A DNA stretch of 64,000 nt, from positions 8,866,001 through 8,930,000 of the forward strand of contig NC_003281.10 in NCBI RefSeq assembly GCF_000002985.6, in the 5' to 3' direction. The notes below the pieces were generated by a model. That model was not told where the DNA came from, did not search any database, and saw only the letters and a list, made by a program, of their open reading frames with translations. Shown piece by piece: positions 14,001 to 27,200 of the stretch. A program made the translations under genes and the position numbers. How positions within the stretch are numbered: position 1 is the stretch's first letter; each line of letters opens with the position of its first letter. Source of the DNA: Caenorhabditis elegans. Its lineage: Eukaryota > Nematoda > Chromadorea > Rhabditida > Rhabditidae.

Positions 14001-17000
14001 GGGAAAACCCTACGGTTGCTCAGATACGGGGTGCTCAGATACTTACCAAACCTAGGTGACTAGATTTTAGGCTGCGCCAAAAATTTAACCCAAGTTTGAC
14101 CCAAATCTTGCCAAACTCTTACCCAAGTTTAAACCGAAATAAGAAAAGTTTGGGCCAAAGTTGGACGAGAGTTGGATCAATTTCGAGCAGCCAAATCGAA
14201 GTCTTGCCGATTTTTTGCGCAAGTTAAGTCATCTTCTGATCCAGATTAATATATTCTGCCCAATTTTTGAAAACGCTAATGTCGATCAATTAATATTACT
14301 TGGGGTTTTTCTAATCATGGGAGTACTGTAAACATAAACTGAATTAATCATGATTTTTTTAAAATAAATATTAAAGATTTAAGGCATTTAGAATTAGATA
14401 TTACTGGCAGTTTGAGAAATACGAAACTCAAAGTATTTTGTTGATGAGCGCTTTATTTATACATATAACAAGTAGGAAAAAACAAGACAATGCAAAAACT
14501 GTTCAAAGCTCAAGAAAAGTTCTTTCATGAATACACATATGCCTGATATTCGAATGTCTGTCCCTCGTGCATTCTCCATCTACAGAGTCATGTTTTGTGT
14601 GCACATTCTGTGTCCACCACCACCACTATAATCTCATGTATTCTTTTCCTTTTTCTTCCTTCCTTCCCATAATCCATCATTCCACGTGGTGGTGCATCCG
14701 TCCTTCAGAATATCATCCTCATCCGTTTTCTTACTTTTCCGCAGTTTTTTGTAGGATAAATGTAGTTTTTACTCGATATATAATTCATCAAATAAGAGAA
14801 GACGGTGATGATGGGCAGAATGATTTATTTTTTCATGGAATTGTGGGATTTCAGAGAATTTTCAAGAAAGGATCAAGTTTTTGTTTTAATCTAGAATATC
14901 ATTTAACGATCGAAAAAAATTAATATAATTTCAGGTTATAGAGAAATCTCTACAACTTTCCGCGATCCAGCTAAAGAAAGGATAAATGGAAAACCAACGT
15001 TCTTATTTTCAACTTAAATATTAAATGTTCCATTTCAAAAATTTCCTAAAATCAGCTCTGTCATAGAATAAAGCAGAAAAACAGGGAACTGTTAGGAATG
15101 GAACAACAAAGAAAACAAGAAAAACTTTTGAAGGGGAGTTCAAAACTGGTTGAAAAGAAGCAAAAAATGTTTTGAGCCTCCCGAGCACAAAATAGGAAAA
15201 AGAGAGAGGAGAAAGCGAAGAAGAAAATGAAACCACCGAACACAGAAGAGATAACTGGGAACGACGAAAAACAGGCGGGCGAAAAAAAACGGAAGAATTG
15301 AAAGAAAAACCAGAACTTTGTCATTTGTTGTCTGTTGTGAAGGCATCCCATGACAATGACTTCTTCAAGGAAAAATAATGTTTCGAGGGTTAAGGCTTCG
15401 ACCTGAGCGTTCCAGGAATCAAGAGGCCAAAACGGTCTGCGGTGGGCGAATAGCGGATAGTTGGCAGGTTAGAATGGATGGATAAGAGAAGGTCTATCTG
15501 ACAGAGGCCGAAACGCACTCGCCCGTTATTTGTCCGTTCTTCCACGTCAACATATAAAGTATTATTTTTCAGAGAGTTGAAAAAGTAACAGATAAAATTA
15601 AAAAAATTTTAAAATAAAATTTGGTGGTTTCGGCACAATTCTTGTGTGAAACTGACATAGAAACATAAATTTATCATTTTTTAAACCAGATATGCTCCCA
15701 TATATTCTAATCGCTTTAAAACAAAAATGAATGCGTGAACATAATCATCCCATGAGACCAACTGTGCGAACTTTTTTTTTTGAAAACTTCAGAGAATTCC
15801 AGCCTACTTTAAAAAGGAAAGTTTCAAAGAAAAATTGTTTAGAAGAACAAATGGAAAAATGAATAAGTGTATTTGACATGTATGAAAAAAACGTTTTTAT
15901 CATGGTTGAAACTATGAAATCATTCTGAAGTTGAGGGGGTGGAATAAAATCCAAACATACAGATATTTTCAAAACTTTGAAAGAAAAGAACAAAATATGG
16001 ATTGGCGGGATCGAAATCTCAAGCATATGGTCAAATCAAAAATCGAAAAGATTTTCAGAAATAAACAAATATTTGTGGGGTCTATGAAAAATTAAATCGA
16101 AAAATTTTTGGTTCAGCTCTAGTCTAAATTGAGAGCTAACTGAATGTCATCAAATCGGTTTCCATAGACTTGTATTTTGAAAGAAATTGAATAATTATTT
16201 CTTTCAGCTTGCTTAGAATTTTTTAAATTAAAACTTATTGCCATCTAGAAACTAAAATAGTTTGAGAAGAATTTGCAAATAGGCTGTTATAGTTTTTTGT
16301 AAGTTTTTCTCTCATATGCATCCGAGACAACTACCTGTCACTGCAAACGCAACTGACTGCCAACAATTTTACAAAATATTAAAGGCTTCTCCAATAGGTT
16401 GCCAAGTTTCAGGCATTTAAAAAGTTTTGCGAATAGGTTCAAAAATGCTCCCAAATATCGATATTTTTGTAATAAACCTACATTTATTCAAACCTCTTTT
16501 TGAAATTTTATCACAAACTCACAGAATTTCCCAATAGAAAGATGTTTTAGCCATTTTTGAATAAGCTTCAAAATTTGAAAAGACTTGAAACGAGTGTATT
16601 TTCAATGCTTTTTTCCATAATTGCAGGGTCCTAGCAACCTTCAACTCATAAATCTGCAGTCATGTAAATGACAAAAAAGCTCTTCAAATACCACGCAAAA
16701 ACGGGACCAAGATATGATTCATTCCGAAGAGAAAAATGAAAAATTGCCAAAAGTGTAACAGAAAGTACACACGAGATGCTGTATAGAACAAAAGAAAGAA
16801 ATGCGTGTTGAATGAGATGAACGAAAAAAAAACGGAAAAGTTGAGAGGAAATTGCACAAGGTCAGAACGAAATAGGGGCAAGAAGAAGCGGTTGATGGTG
16901 TGGTGAGCCAAATACAATTAAACTTGTTATAAATTAGCCAGTTTCGTCTTTAGTTTTTTTTTTTTTTTCATTTGTGAGCTTCTCCAGCTAAACATTCAAA

Positions 17001-17013
17001 AAAAGAGATGGTG
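11026..17013. other. 6-kb intergenic region, no gene seen
   Basis: AT-rich intergenic DNA lies between the 5' end of the 259-aa gene and the 3' end of svop-1. 11030-11260 is CT/GA-skewed and probably the promoter of the 259-aa gene. 14050-14230 carries the second copy of the degenerate repeat. Open frames of 70-120 codons at 12.2-12.6, 14.6-14.9, 15.0-15.3 and 15.7-16.0 kb are Phe/Lys/Ile-rich and look random. Confidence 0.5.
14050..14230. repeat. Degenerate dispersed repeat, copy 2
   Basis: It shares words such as AACCCAAGTTTG, AAGTTTGGGCCAAAG and GAGTTGGATCAA with 1981-2215. The words occur in both orientations, so the element is partly palindromic. Confidence 0.4.
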
Positions 17014-19473
17014 TTAATGGGAGTCCTGGAAAAAGTTTGAAAATATAGATGACTTTTCAGATGTCAATCTCACCATCATTTGACGTCCTTTTGTCTCAAT
17101 TGGTAAACTTAGAGAAGCTATCAATCCAAGTATTGCCGCAGTTCCATAAATTCCTATAGGTAAGGATAGAGATTTCTCCGACGCAACCTGGAACTCAACG
17201 TATAGGAAAATACTCATTGAGAAAATATTTCTAATCATTTTGTTAGGTAAACTTCTGTTTTCTATATGTGTATATTTCAAGATACGCTAGGTTATTCATT
17301 TCCACATTGAACTCGCCTGAGCGATAAATGGAGTCACAATTGCTCCAATTCTTGCCATCGCAGAGCACGTTCCCAGTCCAACGGCTCTCAATGTTGTAGG
17401 ATAAACTTCCGGTGTGTAGACGTATGCACATTGGAAGGCACCAGAAATGAAGGCACGTGCCACAAAAATGAGCACAGTGACAGTGAAACTGCAAACTCCA
17501 AATAGATTATAAAAAATTCCAATGGAAAATATATTTTTGAGGCATGGGATTTTTAATGAAAATTCCAAAAAAAAAAAGTAATTTTGTTTTGATTATTCTT
17601 ACCGATCCAAGCAAAAGTATAACAAGAAAGTGAAAATTGCAAAAACTGCATATTCCAATGCCATTGTCTTCTTTCTTCCAAACCATTCAATTATCAATAC
17701 AGTGATTATCAATCCAGGGAATTCGGCAAGTGTAGTTGATAATAAATCAAAATAATCAGATCTTGTCAATGGTTGGCATACTTCCATTTGAGTTCCATTA
17801 GAGAACAATCCACCATGACATTCATCGTGTGATTGAAACAAAACTGTTGTGAAGAGAACCATACCGTAGTACGAGAATGCGGTAATAGCCCAAATGCACC
17901 ATAATAAAATAGTTGTTTTTCTCAAGTCAGGAGATAACAAATTAGCAATATCTCCTCTACTTTCTGATCCAGCTTTTGTTGAAGACACTAATCTTCCAGT
18001 TGGCAACTGTACTCTATTCATTCTCGCTGCTGCTTGAAGTGTTTCTAGAGCTCGTTCGGGATGTCCAGAAGCCATGTCAAAACGAGCAGATTCTGGGAGC
18101 CACTGAAACATTTTTGAAGTTTACTTGTATACTATACTTGCATACTAGCTTTCAATTCAGACATTTTTGAATTTCTAACTCGATTTTTTGATAAAACTTA
18201 CAAAAGAAGCCACTGCAAAAATTCCAAGAGGTAGTGAAGAAAGGAACATAAGAGCTCTCCAACCAAATGATTCCATCACAAAATAAGCAAGAAGAGCTTC
18301 GAAAACTGCTCCGATAGCCCAAAATGATTCTATCAAAACTACACATTTGGCACGTTGAGCAGTTGGAAGAAACTCAGCGTATAAAGTGACACTGAAAGAT
18401 GAAGTTTTTTAAAAATAGGGATTTGGAATATTCTGATTAAAAAACTAACGACTGGGGTACACCTCCGATACCAAATCCAGTAAGTCCACGGAAAAATAGA
18501 AGAACGTAAAAATGAGGTGACATTCCAGAAATGACACCCATGATACAAGCAACTAGTGTTGAAAATGTTAGTCCCTGAAATTTTTTACAGATTTCAATTA
18601 TATACATTTATATTTCAACTAACTTTTCGTCGACCAAATCGATCACATATTTTTCCCCAAAATGTACTTGACAACATCATTCCACTGAACACGCACGTCG
18701 TCACAAGAGCCTCAACACAATTTTTTTTTTTTGCTTGATTTGAAACTTACCTGTTGCACTGACGATATTCCCCATTCACATGCCAGAGCTGGAGAAATCA
18801 ATGATAATAACATCATTTCCATTGCGTCGGCCATCTGAAATTCTGCGCAAAGGTGTGTTAATAAATTTTTTTTTAAATACATATTGAAGATTCATTGTTT
18901 TCTGAGGTGTTTAAAATTTCTGGTGCTTTTCCGTGACTATTTTTTTGATATTTTTAAAAAATAATTTTGAATGTTTTCATTACAGTCATGCAACAGAAAT
19001 CTGCTCTAAAATGTTTTTTTTTATTTTCAAAAGTTTCAATCTAAATTTTGGTAAATTTCCAAATTTTCCAATTCAAATTGTGAAAATATATTTGTAATAT
19101 AAAACTCATTTGGATTGAACACTCTTTTTTGAAAACTCCCTCGAAACTCACCCATGCCATTCCTGTCAAAATTGACAGTTTCAGCTGAAATCTTCCAAAT
19201 CCCAATGCTTCAACAGCTTCATCAACTGTAAACGTCTTTTCACTATCTGGTGATCTCTGATCTGTAGGTTCTCCAAGTTCAGTACGATCATCGAGGTTTG
19301 AGTATCGAACTGCAAAATCATCTCCGACATGACGAATTCTAAAGTTTGTAAATATTAAGGAAACTGTGAACAAATATTTACTCTTTTATCAACTGTTTGG
19401 CCGTTAAATCCACATATGCTTCAGTGAGATTTGACGCTTCAAGAACTTCTGTTAGAATTGCTTTATCTCCCAT
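17014..19473 (-). CDS. svop-1: SVOP/SV2-like major facilitator transporter
   Basis: Ten exons: 19473-19382, 19338-19152, 18834-18751, 18710-18624, 18574-18450, 18391-18202, 18102-17603, 17488-17317, 17187-17074, 17025-17014, giving 520 aa. It is a 12-helix major facilitator protein of the SV2/SVOP synaptic-vesicle branch of organic-ion transporters; the substrate cannot be read from sequence. Visible signatures are ALGFGRFQ before the first helix, the loop motif [12 protein letters not shown], a second loop with [19 protein letters not shown] before helix 11 and a terminal PIETKGR. A TTTTCAG site lies 10 bases 5' of the ATG, which fits trans-splicing. Intron 8 uses a GC donor, intron 3 is only 40 nt, and the final 48-nt intron is in frame, so its retention would add 16 residues. 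I recall this as ZK637.1. Confidence 0.93.
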
Positions 19474-21757
19474 TTTTTGGGTCTGAAAATTATAATTAAT
19501 TCTAGATTCAGACTTTTTAACGAAAATATATAACTAAAGTATTTTTTTAAGTGGTAAAATGTAGTTAATTGCCAAGTTTACCAAGCATTTAATTTTTTAA
19601 TATTCACAGTTTTTTCTTTAACAGCCTTTAACAAATTTTTTTACAAATAAAAATAATTAAAATACAAGTAGGAGTCCCTATTTTTGGTCAGCTTCCAAAA
19701 TTAAAAAAAGAAAATGAAAAGCAAATCTCGATCAAAATCTATTGAGCTTAATCGTAAGATCAAAAAAAAATTTCCGCAGAAAAATGTACCAGCACTATTA
19801 TTGGTGAGAATTTTTCTAAAACATAAACAAAATATGAACATTTTTGCTTCAACAATATTGCAATTTTTAATAAATATTTTTTACCTAAATTCAAAGTTGG
19901 AGGATATTTTTCAAGTAAAATAAGTATTCTGCCAATTAAAAACTTTTAGTGAAATTCAAAATTTAAAAAATCTAACTTTCTAATCAACTTTCTAAAAACC
20001 ATATTCACAAATGCATTCAACAAATATTATGTTAATAGTATGTTTAAACGTTTCCGGTCGGGTCGTGACAAAGTCAAAAACATTGGTAATTGAACAAAAC
20101 ATTCCAATTTCAAAATGTTTTTATGGCTGCAGTTATTCAATAGAATACTCAATAATATATTTCGCTAAAAAATAATTGGAAATGTAATTTTTATTCAAAT
20201 AATTTTTTTCAACAAACAAAAAAAATTTATAGTTTTTTTTAAATTTAAAATCACATTTTTCAAAAAATTTGTAAAGCTGTTTGCGGGGAACAGGAGGGAG
20301 GTGGGGATTACGAAACAAACATGAAATCGATGTGGTTAAGCCGGGAGACAAAATGACCCAATAATTTGTCCAATGACGTGGATGTGTGACACCAAATTCA
20401 GAGCTCAAAGCTTCAAACGGAAAAGAATAAAAACCAGGAGAGTTGCTCCAGATTCAGAGAGAGAAAGACGTCTCCATATATGACTCTACGTCTATTCATA
20501 ATGCGCACTGTCTCTCTATTTGGCTCAGCTGAGCATCATTGGCTTCGAAGCAGTAGAAGAAAGCCGAGAAATGGAAATGGAGGAGGTTAAGAGAGACAGA
20601 ACGTGTGAGAAAGAGAGAGCGAGAGGGACAAAAATGAAAAGTAGGCGGTTTAAACAAACAAAGAAAAACACAAGGAATATCGGATCGAAAGGATGCTCCG
20701 AGGAGCAATATTCGGGAAAAAAAGGAGCTCCGGTTTCAGAATGTCACTTCTGAATTTGGAAGTGTGACAATTCAAAAGAATTAGTATAACTCAGCGGCCC
20801 GATTTTTGTACCAAAAATACGGTCTCGACACGACAAACTTTTGTTAATTGCAATTTAGCTGTAAAATGGTGTGCGCCTTTAAAAGAGTACTGTAATTTCC
20901 ATTCCCAAGTTGTGAGAAAACAGGAGAAAAACGAATATTTATTAAAACAGGAGAAAAAAGATCAGAAGATTTGAGTATTTTGTTTGAAATAACAACAAGT
21001 TGACCAAATTATTTGTTTTTTTAGTTTTCAGAAACAGTTTTGTGAATGCATTTCATGAATGGTTTTTGTGTCAAAGCAACGTTATAATAAAATTTAAAAA
21101 TAAAATATTTTAATCTCTATTTATTATAACGTATTGATTTTTACAAACACTTTACTATTTATAATACAATTACTTTCTTGATTTTGGGATTTTCTTGAAA
21201 TTTGCAATATTTTCGCAATATTTTCGGAACGACATTTTGAAATCTCGACATTTCACACAATTTTTGCATGTAAACGTTGTATTTGCCACCGTTTTAATTG
21301 ATTTCTCTCAATTTTAATTTCAGATTCATCAACTACAGTATACTCGCCTTTGACTTTCAAGCTCATCGAGAAGTGCGCCAGCTTCGCATAATCAAGAAGT
21401 GCGTCAGCACTCGACTTGCGCAATTCTTGTCAACTGATATGATTTCTTTTTGTTTTTTGGTTATTTTTTGCGCGTTCTTTGTGCTTTTCGTTTTTTTTTT
21501 GTTCGTTGGTTTCTTTCTTTAATGAAACGAAATATTTTATTTTAGTTTAGACTTCCAATATATAGAATAATTAAATTGCATATAACATGACGAAAGGAAG
21601 TATAATCTGGGATTATAAATTTTGAGCTTTAGCTATCTTCCTTTATCCTTTAATTCTTGCGTCATTCATAAATGACATATCGTTTACTTTCGAAAATTGA
21701 TTTTCACATGTCCGTTAACAATAAATAATTTAATTTTATAATACTTTTAGGGTAAAT
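19474..21757. other. Intergenic region between divergent svop-1 and FAM136A-like gene
   Basis: No gene is supported. 20400-20760 is GA-rich on the plus strand and promoter-like. 20790-20900 is a half copy of the GTCTCGACACGAC repeat. The remainder is AT-rich and should hold the promoters of both flanking genes. Confidence 0.5.
20790..20900. repeat. Half copy of the GTCTCGACACGAC repeat family
   Basis: It contains, in order, CAAAAATACGGTCTCGACAC, GACAAACTTTTGTTAAT, GTGCGCCTTT and AAAGAGTACTGTAAT. This is the same order as one arm of the complete palindromic copy at 43582-43864. No opposite arm is seen. Confidence 0.75.
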
Positions 21758-23952
21758 ATGTCAAACTCAACGATGGAGGCTACTCAAATGAAAGTAAAGC
21801 TGGCTGTCGATGAGATGATTGACGATTTGGATAAGACCTATTTGAGGGATATGCAGAAGAGCATGTTTCAGTGCTCAGCTCGGTAATTATTTTCGAAATT
21901 ACACTAAATATGTTTAGTAAGCAATTTGTATTACGCTAAACCACCTGAAAATGTCTAATTTAACTTCGCAATTGAAAATTTTTTGCATTATTTCAGGTGC
22001 TGTGACAACAAGAAAACCACACGCGATGCTGTCGAGAACTGCGTTGAAAGCTGCAACGATGGCATGAAAAAGGCGCAAGGCTATCTTGAAAAAGAGCTCG
22101 GAGGGCTTCAAGACCAGCTCTCACGCTGTGCAATGACTTGCTATGATAAGCTTGTTCAACAGTTTGGTCCAGATGTCAATAAGTATTCAGAATCACAGGT
22201 GTGAAGATTTATTAAATTTTAGAAATCAAAAAATTTATAAATTAATTTAGGATTTAAAAAATCAACACCCGAGGGGGCTCATAGCTCACAGCTTTTGGTG
22301 GAACATTTTTTTGGAATTAAAACAAAAGTATATACAGTGAAAAGCTAGTTTGGGTTGAAAATTAATTTAGTTTTGTCGAAGAAGAATTTAATAGAAATAA
22401 GATTTAAATTATAAATCATCCATACATTGAATCGTGAAGCTCTTCAAGATTTCTCTGTCTCTCCTCCTCCTCAACTTCTTTATCAGTTTTGACCTTCTGA
22501 CGGCATGTTGGGCAAGTTTGTTGAGCTTCAAGCCATAGAGTGAGACAAAAATAATGAAAGCGATGTTTGCATGGCATGACGATAACTGTGGTTCCGAACG
22601 TTGTTGGATCAATTTTTAATTCCTCTTTGATGACATGATCTTCAGGAATATCGACGTTGTTTTGCAAGTTATCCAAACAAATTGCACAGGTTGCTGAAAA
22701 ATAGATTATTTAGGCAAATAGTCAGCATTTTTTCTGAGTGTTTTTTTTTTCAAATACAAGCTTTGCTCAATTTTAATAGTTTCTCATACCATCTTCTTTC
22801 TGTTGATCTGTAGTCTCTCGATCCATCAGTCTCAGCGCTTTATATGATTTTTTGTCAATTGGCAAACTTCCAACATTATACAAATCCAGCCATCTTTGCA
22901 TCGCATCTGTTTGTGAACCAGTACCTTCCGCTCGCATTCCTTAATTTAATATATAATTTGAATGCTTTCTCATAAAATAACTTACTGACGAAGATGGTTT
23001 CGAGCATATGCGAAAAAGCTCTAATAGCGTCTCTTTCCGACATATCTAATTGCCAGATAAAATATTTTAAGAAATGACGAGAGATATGGTGACAAAAGGA
23101 AAACGTACTTACGCAAGTGCAACGAAAAACGTGCAATTCGTCGTAACGGTGTTTGCGGATTTTTTGCGTGTCTGTCTCGCACTCTCCATTCTTTCATCAC
23201 GAGTTTTGATGACTATTTATGCAAATTTCGGGGGTTTATGAATCACCAATCAAGTGCCACGCTGTTCATCGATTTTTAGTTTTGTATTACTTTTGCTATT
23301 TTAATAGTTAGACCCTCATAAGATTTGTATCGAGGGGTGTTTTTTTTTTAATGTAACATTATGAAATCTAAAATGATTCATTTTCTTTTCTATTCTTTCT
23401 GTCGTCTCTAATTAATGATAATTATCAATTTGGTAGAAATTTAGCGATCGCTAAAGACGCACGGTATTATTCAGAAGGGTCTCGGCGCGGAAAAAAGTTT
23501 ATGGTAGTTTTTAATATTTTTTGCAGCTGCTTTTCCTTACATTTTTCATTGCAATTACCTCGATTTTAGCAAATTTTGCCTTTTTTTAAAACATTTTCAT
23601 GTTAAAAATTGTTGTAAACCAGTTTTTTATTAAAAATATGTGTTTTTCTGTTTTTTGGCGTGGAAGAAACAGAAAAGTGAAATATATTTTCTTTACGCGC
23701 TGAGCCCCATCTTAATAAATTCCGTGCGCCTTTAGCAAGGCATGGCAAAAATATTTATAAGACACATTTCTGTGATCCTAACGCCTCTGATTTCTCACAA
23801 AATTAAAAAAAAATTGATCAAAAATTAAGAAAATCCTCGCATTTCAGAAGCTCAGTTTCAACGAGAAGCTCGATTCGTGTGTCTCTGTTTGTGCTGATGA
23901 TCACATCAAATTAATTCCGGCAATCAAGAAGAGATTCGCGAAAAATACCTGA
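21758..23952 (+). CDS. FAM136A-like twin-CX3C protein (DUF842), 143 aa
   Basis: Exons 21758-21882, 21997-22198 and 23848-23952 give 143 aa. Four CX3C motifs are visible (CSARC, CVESC, CAMTC, CVSVC), the pattern of small oxidised proteins of the mitochondrial intermembrane space. The arrangement and the helices between motifs match the FAM136A/DUF842 family. The start follows an ACTTTTAG acceptor by seven bases, consistent with trans-splicing. An in-frame ATG at codon 6 is an alternative start. Intron 2 is about 1.65 kb and contains a complete RING-finger gene on the other strand plus an inverted repeat at 23446-23740. I recall this as ZK637.2; no genetic name is known to me. Confidence 0.9.
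22416..23043 (-). CDS. RING-H2 finger protein nested in an intron
   Basis: Exons 23043-22986, 22939-22790 and 22693-22416 give 161 aa starting MSERDAIRAF. The RING domain fills the last exon: CAIC near the start, then CKHRFHYFC, then CPTC, the C3H2C3 order of RNF181/RNF126-type E3 ubiquitin ligases, followed by an acidic EVEEEERQR tail. A CAATTAG acceptor lies two bases before this ATG, fitting trans-splicing. Alternatively an upstream exon at 23197-23113 (start MKEWRVRDRH, donor C/GTAAGTACG) joins in phase and would give 190 aa. The gene is wholly inside intron 2 of the FAM136A-like gene, on the opposite strand. I recall it as ZK637.14. A ligase role is inferred from the RING only. Confidence 0.85.
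23446..23740. repeat. Inverted repeat in intron 2 of FAM136A-like gene
   Basis: CTAAAGACGCACGG near 23451 pairs with CCGTGCGCCTTTAG near 23722-23735, and GGGTCTCGGCGCGG pairs with CGCGCTGAGCCCC. It is a diverged relative of the GTCTCGACACGAC family, lying between the nested RING gene promoter and exon 3. Confidence 0.75.
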
Positions 23953-24235
23953 GAGCCAGCCACACATTTTCCACCGAGTATTGCCATATCCCCTCTTAAT
24001 TTCCCATTTATCAAAAAAATATCCCATTTAGGCGTATTCTCCACTCATTAGGCTCCCTCATTGTTGCTCACTATTATATCATTATTTTTCTTTCATACTT
24101 TTTTAATAAGTTTTCATGCATTCAGTCATAAAATCTCTATCCCAATTGATTTAAACTCTCCTTAAACGTTTTGACCGTATTTCATACTTTTTCCACCGAA
24201 CTTATTCTCTTCAAACAAAACAACGTTCAGGTACT

Positions 24236-27200
24236 ATGAAAAAAATATTACCGATCATATGGCTCATCAATTTGGTTAGTGGAAGCCTATCACTCGAGAA
24301 AAAAGCTCCCGATTTACTTGGAAAAGTATGTGCATTTGGAGATTTCAATGCAGATCGGAATACTGATATTCTGGTTTTTGCGAATGGAACATTGACGATT
24401 AATTATCAAGAAACTAAACTTCTTGATGTGGTTAGTTTTTATTTTTTCTTTTGTTGAAATTTCACATAAAAATTTTGAAATTTTCAGCTCGAAGCTTCCA
24501 AATTCACACCAGGAACATCGTTTGCCATCAGTAAACCCAGCCTGAATGCAGATTTTGTTGAATGTTCAGTTGGCGATTTCAATGGAGACTCTAGGCTTGA
24601 TGTTTTGGTGAGTTTATTGAAAACATTGTCATTTTGCTTCATTGAACTTGAAATGCCCCGAAAAACGAAAAATTTCGAAAGAAAAACCAAATTTTAGCTA
24701 AAATCTACATTTTGTCATGTTTACAGCGGCCGGAAATTGATTTTTTTAAATTAAATCAACAAAAAACGTAATGTAAACAACAATATATGCATAATAAGCC
24801 AATCATAAAATAAAAATCAATTTCCGACAGCTGTGACCAAAAGTGCCGTCAAAAAAAATTTCAATTTTGCTTTGAGTAAATTGAAAATCGAAAAACGAAA
24901 GTTGTTATATTCATCTTTTTTTTTGATTTCCCGGAAAATCGAAAAAAAAAACAAAATTTATAAAATTAACAATGAAATTCAAGTTTTATTCATGTTGATG
25001 AAAAAACATGAGAAGACATAATTTTCATCAAAAAAGAGCAAAAATGACCTTAATTTTATGATATATTTCGAAAAAAACTACTTTTTTCGAAATATCAGTT
25101 TTTTTACTGTCCGCGAAAAAAAACTATTTAGAGATTTTAGCTCAATTTAAAAAAAAAATATTTAGACAACATATGTATTTTGAACCAAAAACTTTTTGAC
25201 AAATTTTTGGAAAGTCTCGTTTTTAAATTCAGGTTTTGTGCATATTATTCTAATAGAGCAAATTTGTATTGATTCTTTTAACAAATTAATAATCTATGAC
25301 TTTCTTCTAGGTATCAATTCGCGATAAAGACACTGAAATCTACAATCACACTCTCTGGACATCAGAAATTGAAGACGAGAAGGAAATATTCCGTCCATTC
25401 CACGTGGCAATGCTTCAACAACATGCAATGGCCATTGATGTTTCTGATGATGGATGGACTGATGTTCTTGGATTCTATCCGAATGGATCAATGTTCTGTA
25501 CCGGATTCAATAAAGAAGGAAAATACAATCTACTGGTGAATGGTTGCAAACATGAATTCGTCGCTTTTCCCGAAAAATTAAATATTTATCCAGGAATGCC
25601 GCACTTGTTTGTTGACTTGAATTGTGAGTTTAAATTTTTATATTTTCTTAATTGGAATCTAACAATTTCACGTTTTAGCCGACCTGATTGCTGATATTGT
25701 CTTCATGACCAAAGAAAGCGATGGATCACTTTTCATGAGTGTAAGTCTATTTTAACAGTAGTAGTTTGAAATGCAATATATTTTTCAGGTTTGGCAAAAG
25801 ACAAAAATCAGCTGGCAATTTAGAGATTGGGTTCCTAAATTGACTCCAGCACAATATCCATTCGTTGGTGCTCCAGTTGTTATGGATGTTGATTCGGACG
25901 GTGAACTCGACATTCTAGTACCAATCTGCCGTGAAGATGAGTGCTCACACATTACTCAAATGGCTTCTTGGTCGAAGACTAAACTTTGGGGATTGGTGGC
26001 CTGTGATATGCAAGATTATACAGTTATTAAAGAACCATTTTCACGAGTTATATTCCGCGTTGGAGAATTCTCGTTGGACAGTTTCCCTGATATGGTGGTT
26101 ATTGCGCAGGCAACCAGAGTGAGTTTAACAATTTTTATTTTAAACAGGATGTGGTTGTATACTTTTAAAAAATGTTCTATGGCTTGATAAGGCGTTATGT
26201 ATATCTGATTCTTTAAAAGTTCCAAAAATCAACCTCTTCGTCTATTGAATTTGAATTTCGATTTTTAATTTTCTTTGAGTTTTGTAAGAAACGCGGCCGT
26301 GTACTCTTCTCGGACAATTAACTAATTAAATTTTTGGATTTCAAGTAATTTTTCGCATTTTCTTGATTTCCCTCGGTATGTTGTAACAGATGCAGAGACG
26401 CATTTTACTTTAATTAACAGACCACTCACTCCTAAATACAGTAATGTATCTTGTTCTGCTGATGAATGACACTTCTAAAATCACATAGTTTATTCATTTT
26501 CCTGTTTTTCATTGAATAATCAATTTGATAGTGTTATCGATTTTCATTAGAAATAACGGGAAGTAACGAGAAAATACTAGGACATGGCCTAAAATTCAAA
26601 AATTTAATTAATTAATAGTACGAGAAGAGTAAAAATAGGAAGATCAGACTTGATTTCCCAAAAATAACTTCAGTTAACTGAATAATGCAAAAAAAATTAC
26701 CTTTCATTAATCAAAATTTGAATAATTTCAGGCCAACACTCGCCCTGTGATCAAAGTAATGGACAATGCAGAATGTACAAAATGTGAAAAGAACGGAACA
26801 CGACGATTCGAAATCCGAGCTCAAGAGAATATTCAACCAAAAAATATGTCTCTCGGAGTCATCAAAATGGGAACATTTTTTGATCTTCTTGAAGATGGAT
26901 CATTGGATCTTCTTGTTGAGTATGAATACGGTGGTCAGACACGTTTTGGATTCATCTACTGCCCTGATAAAGGAGATACAACATTCTTGAAAGTTCAAGT
27001 TTTCACAGGAGTTTGCAGTGATCGATGCAATCCAAAATCAAACGAGATTGGATCGAGTATCAGTATGACTGGTGCATGTGCTTCTTTCTCAATGACAGAT
27101 GGATGGGGAGGTAGTACACAGAGTGTAGCATGTCAAGTTCCGGCTTCATCAAATAGAGCACTTTATCTCCCATTTTTGTTGTATGGTCTTGGAAGAAGTC

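Noticed and set aside
12148-16917. Several 70-120-codon frames between the 259-aa gene and svop-1
   Set aside because: Dominated by Phe, Lys, Ile and Leu from poly-A/T runs; no acceptor/donor structure.
24700-25310. Possible extra exon in the long lnkn-1 intron 2
   Set aside because: The frame is Lys/Phe-rich and flanked by A/T runs; direct joining of exon 2 to 25311 keeps the propeller repeats in phase and gives the expected protein length.
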